A DNA stretch of 62,003 bases from Hofstenia miamia (lineage: Eukaryota; Xenacoelomorpha; Acoela): the NCBI GenBank assembly GCA_004352715.1, contig SCFE01000044.1, forward strand, positions 325,562 through 387,564. Direction: 5' to 3'. Positions 25,305 to 38,100 of this stretch are shown here, in pieces (positions within the stretch are counted from its first letter, which is position 1; each line of letters opens with the position of its first letter). The notes beneath the pieces were generated by a model. It was not told where the DNA came from. It did not search any database and saw only the letters and a list, made by a program, of their open reading frames with translations. The position numbers and the translations under genes were made by a program.

Positions 25305-25528
25305 TTAAGTGTGCAAAGTCCAAAAAATTCTGTCAAGTTTTTGGGGTTAATGAAGTTGGTAAATGCATACATTATGCTGAAACTGCACAATGTTCCAAGG
25401 AGACGAAATGTCGTGCTAGATTTAACAAGAATATGGATTTGGTTTCTGGCCTGGAAAATGTGACGGAGTTGTTAGATTTAGTTGGAAAGTATCCAAACCC
25501 AATTTTCTTTGGGAATCTGAGAAAATGA
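25305..25528 (+). CDS. Possible terminal exon of an unrecognised protein
   Basis: An acceptor-like caatttaattgtag precedes an open frame of about 74 codons, entered in phase 2, that ends at TGA 25526-25528. The encoded tail is hydrophilic with five Cys (KCAKSKKFCQVF, VGKCIHY, AQCSKETKCRARF) and a more hydrophobic end (VTELLDLVGKYPNP). Its composition is more protein-like than neighbouring chance frames. I do not recognise the family. Any upstream exon would lie in or beyond the N gap. It could equally be a retroelement remnant. Confidence 0.3.
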
Positions 25529-26785
25529 ACAATATCTATAATTATTACAGTATAACAAATGTAAAAAACTAGTTGTTTAATGCTGCAAGCGTCCTAAAAT
25601 ACATAAAAAATTACCGTCTAATTCACTTAGGTAGCCTTCCAATATCCCCCCCCCCAGTTACATCTTCTTGACGGTTTATTCTCTTAATACACTACTAAAT
25701 AGTTTTTTGATATAGACTTACATCTTTATTTCGCATTTTGCATTCCAAGAAAATCTAGAATTGATCTGGCTCTGCACAGCTTTTCAAAGTGCACTCATTC
25801 ACGAAGATCTAAATCACTTGAATTTATCTTTAAAACAACAATCTATTTGGTCAATTATGTTTATGTACATTTGCATACCAAAGCCTATCTTACTTTTTCC
25901 TTACTCAAGTAAGGGACTTTTTGTCGAAAATTATTATTCGGCCTGTTCATGTTGCTATTCCTCTATGTTATTTTTATTAACGATTCTGTCCAATTATTTT
26001 TTTATAGTAAAACAACACAGTCTATTATTACATCACTATTCGTAAACTTTGAAACGTTTCGATGAAGTAACCTTCAATAGAGCTTTCCGAAACCAGAATT
26101 TTATTAGTCCCAATCCCAGGTAGTCTGATCGAATATGGTTCCAGTCACGTCTTTTCTGAGTAACATGGAAATTTTTAGTTCGAAGGTCAGATAATCACAC
26201 GTATTAACTTCTATATTAATCCAAATTGGCAAAAATATTAGAAATATCGTGAAATCTGTAATCCTAATTTCTTCATTTATTATCACAGTAGCATTGAGTG
26301 GTGCCACAAACCCCTTGTCTTCATTCAAGCTTACTTTACACTTTCAGTGTCACACATTATTCACAGGATTTCGTCTCTCAATGGTACCCATTATGGATTT
26401 GCTTTTGTGTGTGCATGAATATGAATAGGTCGGAAAGGACCTTCTTGTCTTTGTTTATGAACATAATTTTAGAAATGAGAAGTATTTAATCACATGAAAT
26501 TCGATTTTAAAGCTTGATATTAATCGACATTTTTCCTTCTCATGAACGTTGAGCATATTCAGTTTGAGAATTAAATTTGTTCAGTAATGAGTGGTCTATG
26601 TGATTCAATTCAATAATATATTATTATATCTAAAATGTCTTATTAATATATATATATATTTTTTCCGTATACGTTCCGCTTTATCCAGATTCCGTTTGAT
26701 ACCCATTGCTATTATACGCAGAATGAACGGTTAGATTATACGTGTTAAAATCTTCATATGTATAGAATTGGTTTCTAAATTATCA
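25529..26785. other. No gene recognised
   Basis: Includes a poly-C patch near 25647 and a TA run near 26647-26660. Short frames on both strands lack recognisable motifs. Confidence 0.4.
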
Positions 26786-27060
26786 ATTTATATATCTAGT
26801 GATTTATTATGTGTAAACAGGCAAGTGTCATCTGCATATTGCATAATGGTGCAATGTGGATATATGGTGCTGTGGAAATGGTTTGCACATAAGTGTAAGT
26901 GATAAAGGTCAGTTAAATAGTTACGCATTAAATCTTTTTTATTTGTGTCAAATGCTGAATACGTAAATTCTCTAAGAAGATACTGTGCTTTATCTTTATG
27001 GTATTCATTGTCTAAACAATTTGGCCAGTTCACCTGTTGCTGCACGTTTTTTGAAATCTA
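26786..27060 (-). mobile_element. LINE reverse-transcriptase fragment
   Basis: The minus strand encodes QYADDTCLF at about 26815-26841, the catalytic box of a non-LTR reverse transcriptase with both Asp present. An open frame of about 85 codons surrounds it, but the upstream part is not readable as the usual palm region. This is a short, probably rearranged fragment of the same general LINE type seen at 48-49.6 kb. Confidence 0.55.
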
Positions 27061-28053
27061 AATTGTGTTTCAACAAAAGATGAATTTTGTGTTAGGTAAT
27101 TTTTCAATCAGTCGTGCATTTAGGGTGAAGCGTGGGCCAATACTATTTATTTCAGGCTTCAAATATTGATTTTTTGGTTAAAATGAAATATTCCGCAAAA
27201 AGCTTTGAAAAATTAAAACTAACCTGATAAAATGCATGTTAAGTCTCTTGTTTTGCAATATTTTTACTGTTTCTGAAATGGATCCCTCAAGTTGTCCTCG
27301 ACAAACAGAAAATCCTGGGCTGGTAAATGTTCTTAGCACTGAAGTCACTTGACCCTTTATCAACATACAAAATGTTTTTATTGGCGCTTTGTCTGCAAAA
27401 ATTATTATTGCCATTTTAGTAAATGTAATCTCATTTTCATTATACAACAATATTTTTTACACGATTGAAGTGCATAATATGGCTGTTATAACAGTTTTTA
27501 CCAGTGTCAAAAATCAAATTTATTATATACATTAATTATAATGGTTAGAAATTTCCTTTCAAAAATCTATAAGCACAAATCTCTATTATCACTTTCAAAC
27601 ACTAATTTAAAACAAGAAACTACTACCTAATTAATGACAAATATATAGCAAAGAAAATCAAAACGATTACAATTCTTGTAAACCCTAAAATCAATTAAAG
27701 GTTTATTTAATATTTTCGTTGGGCTTTTTCATTATTGAGGAACTCATTTGACCAGAAAACATGTGTTTTCATTTAAGGCATTGTGCGATAATAATTTATA
27801 CTATTTTTTTGTTTTGAGACACTGAATTAGATTTTTTCACTATAATTTACATAGCATGTACATTTATGGATATAGTTTTTAGAGTGCCCCTTCACAAGGG
27901 AATTGGAGAAAAACTAAATTTCTCATTAAAAGTTTACGTGAAATTTGTATTCACATACCAAACTTGAGCCTAGTGCTAAAAATCAAATTTATTTTTGTTA
28001 ATCATTGAAGAAATGTATTGTGAAGATGAGTGTACCAATACTTAAGACAAGGT

Positions 28054-28094
<41 letters not shown>

Positions 28095-28252
28095 GGGCAT
28101 GATTGAGTCATTACAATACATTATTCATACATATTGGCAAGATTGCTACATATGGTTTGTACTAAAAAATTTTTTGATTTCTGTTTAAAATATTTACATT
28201 TTTTAGTACTATTTATATTATTATACTTGTTAATACATTATATATATATTTC
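27061..28252. other. No gene; TA microsatellite
   Basis: AT-rich DNA with a (TA)n run at 28061-28091. A frame at 27178-27450 (-) has no recognised motif. Confidence 0.4.
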
Positions 28253-28507
28253 CATTCCAATCGTAGTTTCATATAACTATCAGGAAGGAAAAAACAGTAG
28301 AAGTCGTGAAATTGTTGTTGGGACATAGTCAATGCTAGTTAGAGCTTGGGTTAGGTCAGATTTCTTAGTTAAATATTGGGTTGGGTTGGGTTAGGATGGG
28401 TAAAATATAAATCTAAACCATTTACAGCCTTAGTTGTTTTGGGCTATCATTCTATTCTTTTCTAGAATACGAAATTAGACAACTCTAGGTATTATATGGT
28501 TTATATA

Positions 28508-28510
<3 letters not shown>
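28253..28510. repeat. 258-bp direct duplication, copy 1
   Basis: This block is identical, as far as I can read, to 29483-29740 at a constant offset of 1230 bp. It contains a run of gggttgggttgggttagg and ends at a TA microsatellite (28504-28546). Copy 2 also ends at a TA run, and its left edge abuts a (TAA)n tract. Confidence 0.85.
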
Positions 28511-28548
<38 letters not shown>

Positions 28549-29066
28549 CATTTTAATGTATTTTGAAAGGGATTTTGTTAATTATATTTCCCAAATGAAG
28601 TATGAATTTCAAATCTTAGCTAATATTTTAGATAAATTGATTATTGTTTGTTACCATTTATATCTATTATGTAAAATTTGAACATTTATCTTCAATTTAT
28701 ATTTTTATCACACTCTATGGTAAATGCATAATTAATATATTCTCATCAGCAGTACACTATAGTTTGTTATTGTACAAAAGATATGGTTTATTATTGTTGA
28801 TTATTTATTTTCATAAATAGAACATGATTGCATCACTGTTTATTTTCTGTTGAACCTGACATCAGTTTATGTATAAGAAATTGTCTCATAAAAATCATTC
28901 AACCAATTTCCATTGTTAAATTCGTTATTCACAGTGTTGGATAGATTCGAAAAATGTGTTAAGTTATGTCAAATTTTAAAGAAAAAATTAAGGTATTCAT
29001 CCTTTGATACTATTATATATTACATGATGAAATAGAGTGTAGATTACAATATTAATAGTTAATTTT

Positions 29067-29297
29067 TTGCTTTTCACAACTTCACGCAGAGAAACTCTCT
29101 GGATTCCAGGGAGCTTAAAGGATTTCCTCAGAACGGTAGCTATTCCTCCAAGTATTTCTAATGCTTTTTCCTTACTGCTCCTAGCCCTTCAACTATTACC
29201 AGAAATGCTTCAACTTTTATTCTATTCGCTTTGTCAATTCCCTGTTTTTGTCCATTTTATCTTCCTCCTTACATCCTAATGTCCTATCATTTGCTAC
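29067..29297 (-). mobile_element. R4/Dong-like retrotransposon, 3' fragment (copy A)
   Basis: The minus strand reads degraded text equivalent to the end of a restriction-like-endonuclease retrotransposon protein: VEAFLVIVEGLGAVRKK, a YLEE word, then an ILRKS-like word. It aligns in order with the better copy at 50140-50330. Stops break it. A TAA-rich tract (29298-29347) lies at its 5' side. Confidence 0.65.
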
Positions 29298-29347
29298 TCT
29301 TATTATTATTTTAATATTATTGCTATTATTATTATCAATATTATTAA
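29298..29347. repeat. Degenerate (TAA)n tract
   Basis: Interrupted ATT/TAA repeats between two retrotransposon pieces in the same orientation. Confidence 0.85.
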
Positions 29348-29441
29348 TATTATTATATCATTGCTTCTCACAGCTTCACATATGGTTTGTACTCAGCTCA
29401 GGGAACTCAACAGTTCCCAGAGATTCTGAGAGCTTTCACAA

Positions 29442-29442
<1 letters not shown>
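29348..29442 (-). mobile_element. R4/Dong-like retrotransposon, very short 3' fragment (copy B)
   Basis: Starting at the TAA repeat, the minus strand reads VKALRISGNC and then a stop. This matches the C-terminal ILRKAL-type end of the element family. The piece has TAA repeats on both sides, consistent with insertion inside a TAA microsatellite. Confidence 0.5.

Positions 29443-29482
<40 letters not shown>
29443..29482. repeat. (ATT)n/(TAA)n microsatellite
   Basis: Pure trinucleotide run between retroelement copy B and duplication copy 2. Confidence 0.95.
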
Positions 29483-29483
<1 letters not shown>

Positions 29484-29727
29484 ATTCCAATCGTAGTTTC
29501 ATATAACTATCAGGAAGGAAAAAACAGTAGAAGTCGTGAAATTGTTGTTGGGACATAGTCAATGCTAGTTAGAGCTTGGGTTAGGTCAGATTTCTTAGTT
29601 AAATATTGGGTTGGGTTGGGTTAGGATGGGTAAAATATAAATCTAAACCATTTACAGCCTTAGTTGTTTTGGGCTATCATTCTATTCTTTTCTAGAATAC
29701 GAAATTAGACAACTCTAGGTATTATAT

Positions 29728-29740
<13 letters not shown>
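29483..29740. repeat. 258-bp direct duplication, copy 2
   Basis: Same sequence as 28253-28510. It continues into a TA run (29733-29775), then the 38-nt block shared with 23458-23495, then an N gap. The perfect identity in repeat-rich, gapped sequence suggests an assembly artefact at least as much as a true duplication. Confidence 0.85.
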
Positions 29741-29776
<36 letters not shown>

Positions 29777-29811
29777 CGTGCTCAATTTAATATTTCCAAC
29801 CGGTTTCGTCA

Positions 29812-30710
29812 NNNNNNNNNNNNNNNNNNNNNNNNNNNNNNNNNNNNNNNNNNNNNNNNNNNNNNNNNNNNNNNNNNNNNNNNNNNNNNNNNNNNNNNNN
29901 NNNNNNNNNNNNNNNNNNNNNNNNNNNNNNNNNNNNNNNNNNNNNNNNNNNNNNNNNNNNNNNNNNNNNNNNNNNNNNNNNNNNNNNNNNNNNNNNNNNN
30001 NNNNNNNNNNNNNNNNNNNNNNNNNNNNNNNNNNNNNNNNNNNNNNNNNNNNNNNNNNNNNNNNNNNNNNNNNNNNNNNNNNNNNNNNNNNNNNNNNNNN
30101 NNNNNNNNNNNNNNNNNNNNNNNNNNNNNNNNNNNNNNNNNNNNNNNNNNNNNNNNNNNNNNNNNNNNNNNNNNNNNNNNNNNNNNNNNNNNNNNNNNNN
30201 NNNNNNNNNNNNNNNNNNNNNNNNNNNNNNNNNNNNNNNNNNNNNNNNNNNNNNNNNNNNNNNNNNNNNNNNNNNNNNNNNNNNNNNNNNNNNNNNNNNN
30301 NNNNNNNNNNNNNNNNNNNNNNNNNNNNNNNNNNNNNNNNNNNNNNNNNNNNNNNNNNNNNNNNNNNNNNNNNNNNNNNNNNNNNNNNNNNNNNNNNNNN
30401 NNNNNNNNNNNNNNNNNNNNNNNNNNNNNNNNNNNNNNNNNNNNNNNNNNNNNNNNNNNNNNNNNNNNNNNNNNNNNNNNNNNNNNNNNNNNNNNNNNNN
30501 NNNNNNNNNNNNNNNNNNNNNNNNNNNNNNNNNNNNNNNNNNNNNNNNNNNNNNNNNNNNNNNNNNNNNNNNNNNNNNNNNNNNNNNNNNNNNNNNNNNN
30601 NNNNNNNNNNNNNNNNNNNNNNNNNNNNNNNNNNNNNNNNNNNNNNNNNNNNNNNNNNNNNNNNNNNNNNNNNNNNNNNNNNNNNNNNNNNNNNNNNNNN
30701 NNNNNNNNNN
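29812..30710. other. Assembly gap
   Basis: Run of N inside a minus-strand retrotransposon; frames running through it are not real. Confidence 0.99.
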
Positions 30711-31355
30711 TCCTTTAGCCCTAGTGCTTCTGCTTCTACAGTTTCCTCCACACTTAGCAGCCTTTTCCCTCCCTTATGCCTTGCCATATACAGCCTATCT
30801 ACATCTCCATTGAGGTTGAATGCTCTCTCTGCTGCTAGTATCTTCCTTGTCTCCCTGTCTAATTCCCTCAGTTCATTCTTGTTCCATCTAACTATTCCTG
30901 CCGAATATCTCAACACTGGTATCGCCCATGTATTAATTGCTTTTATCCTATTCTGCCCATTCAGTGCTGACTTCTGTAGTACCTTCCGTACTCTCCTCTT
31001 GTATTCTTTCCTTAGCCTCATCTTCATTTCCTCCTGATCTGTTCTGTCTTTCTCTATCACACCTAAGTACTTGTACCCCTCTTTAACTTCCTCAATCTTA
31101 TCCCCACTGCTTGTCCTCAAGCCATCCCCATCCGCACACTTGCCTCTAGTCATTGTCACTGCTGCATACTTTCCTAATCCAAACTCCAACCCTGAATCTC
31201 TGCTTGCCTTCTCCAATGTCTCCACTTGCTTCTGCAACATCTTCCCTGAACTAGCATACATCTTCAGGTCGTCCATGTACCACAGGTGACTCACTGCTAT
31301 ACCATTCTTCTCCATCTTATACCCTATGCCTGTCTCCTTTAACTTTTCTGTGATA
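30711..31355 (-). mobile_element. R4/Dong-like retrotransposon, reverse transcriptase part (copy C)
   Basis: An open minus-strand frame runs from the TAA tract at 31356 into the gap. It begins AITEKLKETGIGYK, reaches the catalytic box LWYMDDLKMYASS, then EGYKYLGVIEKD, KAINTWAIPVLRYSAG and DRLYMARHKGGKRL. These are the ordered motifs of reverse transcriptases in restriction-like-endonuclease LINEs (R2/R4/Dong group), whose box is YxDD with DLKxYA. No stop is seen in about 200 codons. The N-terminal fingers are missing by 5' truncation, and the rest, including the endonuclease, would lie in the gap. Confidence 0.85.
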
Positions 31356-31357
31356 GC

Positions 31358-31418
<61 letters not shown>
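31356..31418. repeat. (ATT)n/(TAA)n microsatellite
   Basis: About 20 perfect ATT units directly abut the 5' truncation point of retroelement copy C. Confidence 0.97.
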
Positions 31419-32181
31419 TCGTGTTCATGATGTTATATTACATCTAGCTGTACAACTGTGCATTTCTATGTGATACGGAAGTCTAAATTCTATTTTTGGT
31501 TGTTATGCTATAAGTATGTCGGGTATGGGTATTGGCAGATATGTGCCTAAGATATATGGTGTAACATGGACCTGCCAACAAGAAATTGAATAGTGTGATA
31601 AATTTAGTTTGCTTCTATATTCCGCATCTTGTGAAAAATTATGCATTTCTTTGTAATTCCAAAATTGTTTTAGTAATTTAACAACATTACGACACACGTA
31701 TAATAATTTGCTTGTTGTACTTGTATTATGCGGTTTAAAAAAAGTTTTCAAAAATGAGCCTGGGTAAGATTATACATTGACTGGCTATCTAATTAGTCAT
31801 ATAGATTTGTGCAGAGTCGGGTTTTAAGGCTTTGCTCCATTTCCAACTGTACTTATTGTTGCAATATAATACTAATTTATAATTTTTGGTGTATGCATGA
31901 GATTCATCTTTACTATTGTGGTATTGTCATTTTGGTTCATGCCTATTCTATAGAAAAGTTGACAAAAAGGCTCTGTAATGAATCAATAGGTCACGTTTGG
32001 TAAAGACAACATGTTCAGAAAAGCATTATTTGATTAAGTGTTCGATTAAGAATTTAGATTTCCAACTACAATTCATAAGGAATTGTCAGGTGGCTTTATC
32101 AGATAAAGACGTTTTACAAGCATTTGTGAAATAAACAAAAACGGTCTAAGAAATTTGTTCGCCATAATGTCTTTCATTTAG
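31419..32181. other. Flank upstream of the CAP-Gly gene, no exon identified
   Basis: No coding exon was recognised. The acceptor at 32180-32181 requires at least one more 5' exon for the downstream gene, which was not found here and may lie beyond the gapped region. Confidence 0.4.
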
Positions 32182-35100
32182 AATAAGGTCCCATACCTTA
32201 AGAAGAAGCCAATCCCTTCTGTTTCTCATTCACTGTCCAGACGAAAAGACAGTGCAATGTTGTCCTCGGTAAACATATCGCGCTTGTCCCATGGCTCCAG
32301 TGTCTCATCCTTATCAGCTCAATCAGACCAGCAAGTGGCCAAAAAGGCAGTAGCACTTGTAGTTTCAGGCTCAAAGAAAGGTCTCTCAACATTGTGTGCA
32401 GACGTTGCCAATATCATGCGAGACAAACTAAAGTAAGCACTCATTTTTAACGCCTATGCAAGCAATTCATTGTAATTATAGTATTTATTGTATTTTTTTG
32501 TCCATAGAATTTCTGTTAGCTGCATAAGAATGGCTTTATTGAATATCAGTAATGCTACACAATAATTAATAATGGGAAATGTTTTGAACTGCACTTTTAT
32601 TTGATAAATGGATGACGATTAAATTTCGCAACTTTGTAAATGTTCATTTAGACTTGAAGAAGACAACAAAAAATTTATCAAAATGATCACAAATCTCAGA
32701 GGGGAAAACGAAATGCTACAGACTCTAGTGGCATCAGCCAATAGCACATCCTCGTCAGGCTATCACACAATGGAATGCCATACGCCTTCTGAATCTTTTA
32801 CACCATCCGTTATTGTAGATAATCAGGTACTTATTCTATCAAGCATACACGACGTCAAATGTTACAGTTTATAATATTATATGGAAGTGACTATCTAACA
32901 ACTTCGCTTCACTTTGTAATCTGTATTTGCATTATTGAATGTTGTAGAATTTTTTGAATTCTGGAATCAAAAGGAAACCTGTCGAAACATGGTTCTGTTT
33001 TCATGCATTGCTAAGAGTAAAAATTTTGAGATAGGCTCACATTGATGAACTTTTTAAAATTTGCTCTGCATATACTTAGAAATAATTTATCATTTAGTAA
33101 TTGAATTATTTTGACTCACCTTAGATAATTTCACTCTATTTAGGGTTGGGCAGAATTTTGATTTTTTGAGAAAGTTAGGTTGAACTTAAGTCATTTAATT
33201 TGGGGTTAAAATGGGTTGGGCATTAAATTGCAAATATCTTGTAACTCAGATGTATGATAGAACAGAAGGTTTCTGCAAAAAATTTCAAAAAAATTTAATA
33301 AAATTTGTTTTTTTTGAATTTATGAAAATTTTTGTAGCTGTATACATAGTAAGATTTAGTAAAATGCTAAATAGTACACCAAAGAAATCTAGCCAATTTT
33401 ACAATAGGTTCTACAGGGAATTATGGCCATTTTTCATGGTCAAAATATTGCCTAAAATTTGTCAACAGCTGTTACCCAGTGGCATTTATATATAATCTAG
33501 TCTCATGTAACTTCTTTTAAACTAATGCAGCCTCGTGTTTATATGTAAACCTAGAATACTGCGTAGTGATAATAGTGCGCAGAATATAATACTTTGGTGG
33601 TTGCATCTTATGGTCAGATTCTTAAGAGTTTCGTTAAGCTCGACTCGGGGTCATATAGTGAAGCCCATCTTAAGGCTTATCACTAATTAAAAAGTTCTAT
33701 GCTAAATTATTAGAACTAAGAAAATCATTTTAATATTCTAATTTTGGACGCTGTTTCGCTAATCACGTGAACTGTTGCAATGTTTCAATTCTGCTATCAC
33801 ATTTCTCAAAGTATTCCTCAGATATTCAGCATTCCTTCGCTAATCCAGCGTATTTGGAGAAATTACACAATCAACTTTACAAAGCAATTTAACAAGTTGT
33901 GTTTATACAAATTTCGAGTACTTTATAGCTTTCACCGCTTCTATTGTAAATGAGAGAAACAGCCTACCTGATTAAGTTCTGCGTGTGCTTTCATGATATA
34001 CTTTTTGATTAAAGTTCATGTTAATCAGTGCATATAGTTCAAAATTCACTGTTGTAAGCTTTGGAAAAAAATAAAATTTCACAATCTGTGCATGCTTTTA
34101 GTAAAGCATCTGTGATGATCTAATGGATGTAATTAAGCAATTAACGCTATTTCTTGTAAATATTGTCAGTTTAATTCCCCTAAGCCTTAAGATTTTCAAA
34201 GTACCTTCGATGAATAGTTGTGCATTACCCGTTTAATTCCTAGATAATAGAACACAATTAGATAATTGATCAGATTTCTGCTGAGGAAATGATTGGCACC
34301 CGACGTACGTCCTAAGTGACGCTAGAAGCGTTTAAACTACTCAATTCTGGGATTAGCTAACGTCAGTCATTATGTTCTTCCACAAGATTGGCAGTAAAAT
34401 TTAAGGAACTAAATCCTCTTTAGTAAATATCTGGCTAATACTGTCCATTTGAACCATTGTACATTATATGTTTTTAATGGACGGATAATTCCTTAAGTCT
34501 AGTGATGCTGAAAGAGTTACAGGCACAACAGTATTTTGATGAGTTGCTTGTAATTCAAATCTGGAACTATGCTGTACTTCTTTGAACTACCATAAATAAT
34601 TATAGAAGATAGAAAGTTTCCCTAAATTTATTTGTATCAGCATCAATACTGGCATGTATAAAACATGAGGTTTATTAAGCACTGTTTAAAACATCAAAAC
34701 AGTGCTTTGAACATGTATTTTTTGCAATATTTTTTTCAAATTTTTTCTCAAATTCATATAGAATTTTAAAGTAAGTTTGGCATTTGCCCATTTACACTTT
34801 CTTAGCCAATTTTATACCAAAAAGTAGCAAAAACTGTGTTTGACTCTATTTCCACTAGGAATCTTACTTATCAATATTTGCTGCAGAATGTGTTTTCAGT
34901 AAAGTTCTAGTGCCTTGAAAGCAAGAACAGCATTGCCTGAAGCGTTGAAATAGCTTTTTTTTTATAAAAAAAGACCTTTCCCAACCCTGATTAGGATTCA
35001 ATGCTGTTATTTTCATGCAAGTATGAACTAATACCAACTTCTCCAGTAATAATATTCATAGGATGATTGAATTTTTAGTTATTCATAAATTCTATTTTAG

Positions 35101-38100
35101 TGCCACTGTGATTCTCAGCGAATTGAAGATCATTGTGAAGTGTGTAATTGCCATATCCACAAATCAAACTGCAGACATTGCTGCATATGCACTATCGGTG
35201 GAAAATTTGAATGCACTTGCAATGAAGAGGCTTGTGATTGCGGTTGCCACTCAGCGAATAAAAATCAGGATCCAAATAAAAATCAAGATCCAATTGACAT
35301 TGGAATTCAAACTGATGATACTGAAAAAAAGAATGACTTCATAGACTTTGGAATTCAGACTGATCGCACTCCAGTCACTTCAAAGAATGTAGAAGTTCGA
35401 GAATGGAGCACTCAAACGACAAATTCCACAAAAAGTGATTCTAAACTTTCACAAACAGAGTTGAAAAAATCTACTGAAGTTTCGACACAATCTATTAAGA
35501 AAGTTCACTTGAACTTTGACCAGCAAGTTAACTTTGTATCAAGTTCATACGAGCCTCCATCTAGACCAAAGACGTATAACGAATCTTGTCAAACCAACAT
35601 AAGCAAGGACTTAAGAGATATTACAGTTCAAACCAAAGAAGTTATAGAAGCGAAAGTGGTCAGAAGATGTCGCGATCAATTCTCTCAATATCCAGAATTA
35701 CGAGTCCACGCTATTCCTGTGAATATTAAATGGGAAACAGTGGAAAAAATACCAACTCAGCATTTAATAGCACGAGTTGCAACTATAATGAATCAGGGAA
35801 ATTCGTTTGTTTCCTTTTCACATCGCTCCCTGCATCAGTCTAAAACAGTTCTTACAGCATCATTCCGTGAAATAAGCGATTGTCAGATGTCAAGCTTTGA
35901 ACCAAAGAATAGAAATTCATATCCAACTAATAAAAACTTAGAATACTCTTGCAAAAGTTGCTGGGATGAGCCCTCGTGTGATAATATGGTGTCATATGCC
36001 CCTAAGAGGCGTGCTGCTGCATTGAAAAAATTGAAGAGACTGTACAATGTGAATCAAGAGGCCATGCAATACGCATTATTTCAGGCTCCAAGATCTTCCT
36101 TACCCCCTCTTGCATCCAAGATCAAGCCACTGAGAAGGAAGTTTGTTTCATGGGGTGATTATATCAATAAGGTAAGATCTATGTTTAATTATCTGTAGTA
36201 TTATTTTACATATATCTATCAGAAACTGTAAAATACAAGTACCCAAAGTCTATGCAATTTTATATCAACAAAATGAGAACACATGGTAGCAAGGAAGGTG
36301 GATCCAAAATTCTACTTGAAAATTGACACAGTTTATTGGTCGGAGAGTAAATATTTGGTACCAGCTATGCTACATGTATATTTACAATTTTTACTAAAAA
36401 AACAATGGTGAAATAATGCTTTCGATATGAAAAATAATAAATAAAAGAATTTTGTAAATTATTTTCTCTGACTAGTTAATATTCGATATTTCGATTTTGG
36501 TCGAGTTCAAGCAATCAATTTAGCATCCTAATAATCCATTGTGAATTTCAGGCACCTCGAAAACCAATAAAAATCATTCATCCATTTACTTTAACAACTT
36601 CAAATTTTAATTTTATTTGTTGCTTTCTTATACTATTGATGAAATAAAAAATTAATTCTTCTCTTAGATAAATAAAAGTCTTAATCTTCACATATACTAC
36701 TTCTATTTCAAATATTTTATTGGATGAAATTCACCTCTAGATATTCATAGATATTCATTTTAGTCTTCTTCATCAAAAGTAGATAAGTTCGAAGATTCTC
36801 AGGTCTTTTCAAGTAGCGATGAAAGCAGTGACGATGATGTATGTGGCGATTTTGAACTTGGCCCATCAGTTATAAACTGGCCAATTCCAATGCATAGCTG
36901 CCGTTGCTTAAGTTGCTTAAGTGCAATGCGAAGCAAACCTCTTGGGCCTAAAGAATTAGCCAATGCTAAGGCAATTGAAGGGTAATTCAAACCAAATTTT
37001 ATTATTGCATGTGTAACAAAAGCATTCAGAATTTAATTTGTTCTTAAAATGTGATTTGTGAAATTGAAAGCGTTCAATAATTACGTGACGTTGGGAAGAG
37101 GGTCCTTCCTATTTCTTCTGATGCAAAATGAGGAGTGGGAAGTACTTATCTAAGATTAGTGATATCAACAACATCTTGGACTCATTTTTTTTTAAAAACT
37201 TTTTCTCTCTGTATTTTAGTTTTTTCTTTTTCATATTTTAAGAGGTTAGTAGTGCTAAAGTTGCTGAGGAAGGAAAACATTATGACCTAAGTCATTTCTC
37301 AGTGTGCTCTTAACTTGGTTAACTCAAAAATCGAGACGTCACGCTATAGACTCATATTTATAAACGTGACGAATCGTCATTAGGGAATCGTCTGAAAGGC
37401 AAATTTGACATGACGTAATATTGATAATGTATATTTTAAGTATAAAATAAATTTGATATCTTGGAAGACCTTGAATTTTATGAATCTGTTTAATCTCTTC
37501 CTTAGTCAGATTAGCATTTCCATATCTTTAAATTATAATATTCCGCCAATAATAAAATGATAATCAATTTTAGTGAATATTTTGGCTAGTTTGTTGTAGT
37601 TTCGCATCTCATTTCAAATTTAAATTTTAAATACATTTGTTTAGGCTAGGAGTAAAGCTTGGCGATAGCGTTGTCTTGAAAGATGGTCGCTATGGAATTG
37701 TCAAATACGTTGGACATGTGATGCGTTCAAAATACAGAAACGCTGTTTATGCTGGAGTCCGACTGGCTAAGCCAGGTTCTCAATTTAATTATTTTTATTT
37801 GCACCAATTTTTTATTAGAAATCATCTCGTTTACGCCATGATTTTCGCTAAGATGCTAAAAAGCAAAATTCTATTTATGCATAGTGCATATATTCCAAAC
37901 ATAATAAAAAAAGATTTTAATTGTTACTTATAACATTTTAGAGGGCGAATGCAATGGATCGCTAGATGGCATTAAATATTTTTCATGTGAAGAATTTCAT
38001 GGAACATTCGCACCAATTCAGGAAGTTTATAGCACAGACATCAAGTCTTCTCGACAGAGGAAGCATCGGAGCATTAGTGCTCCTCCGACAAAGCAGTTGC

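Noticed and set aside
29705-31315. Single 536-codon minus-strand ORF
   Set aside because: About 300 codons are N; only the retrotransposon part right of 30710 and a separate TA-repeat end are real sequence.
33143-34994. Pair of cccaaccctg/gggttggg ends as a large transposon in the CAP-Gly gene intron
   Set aside because: The flanking 8-mers do not match and the terminal similarity is only about 10 bases.
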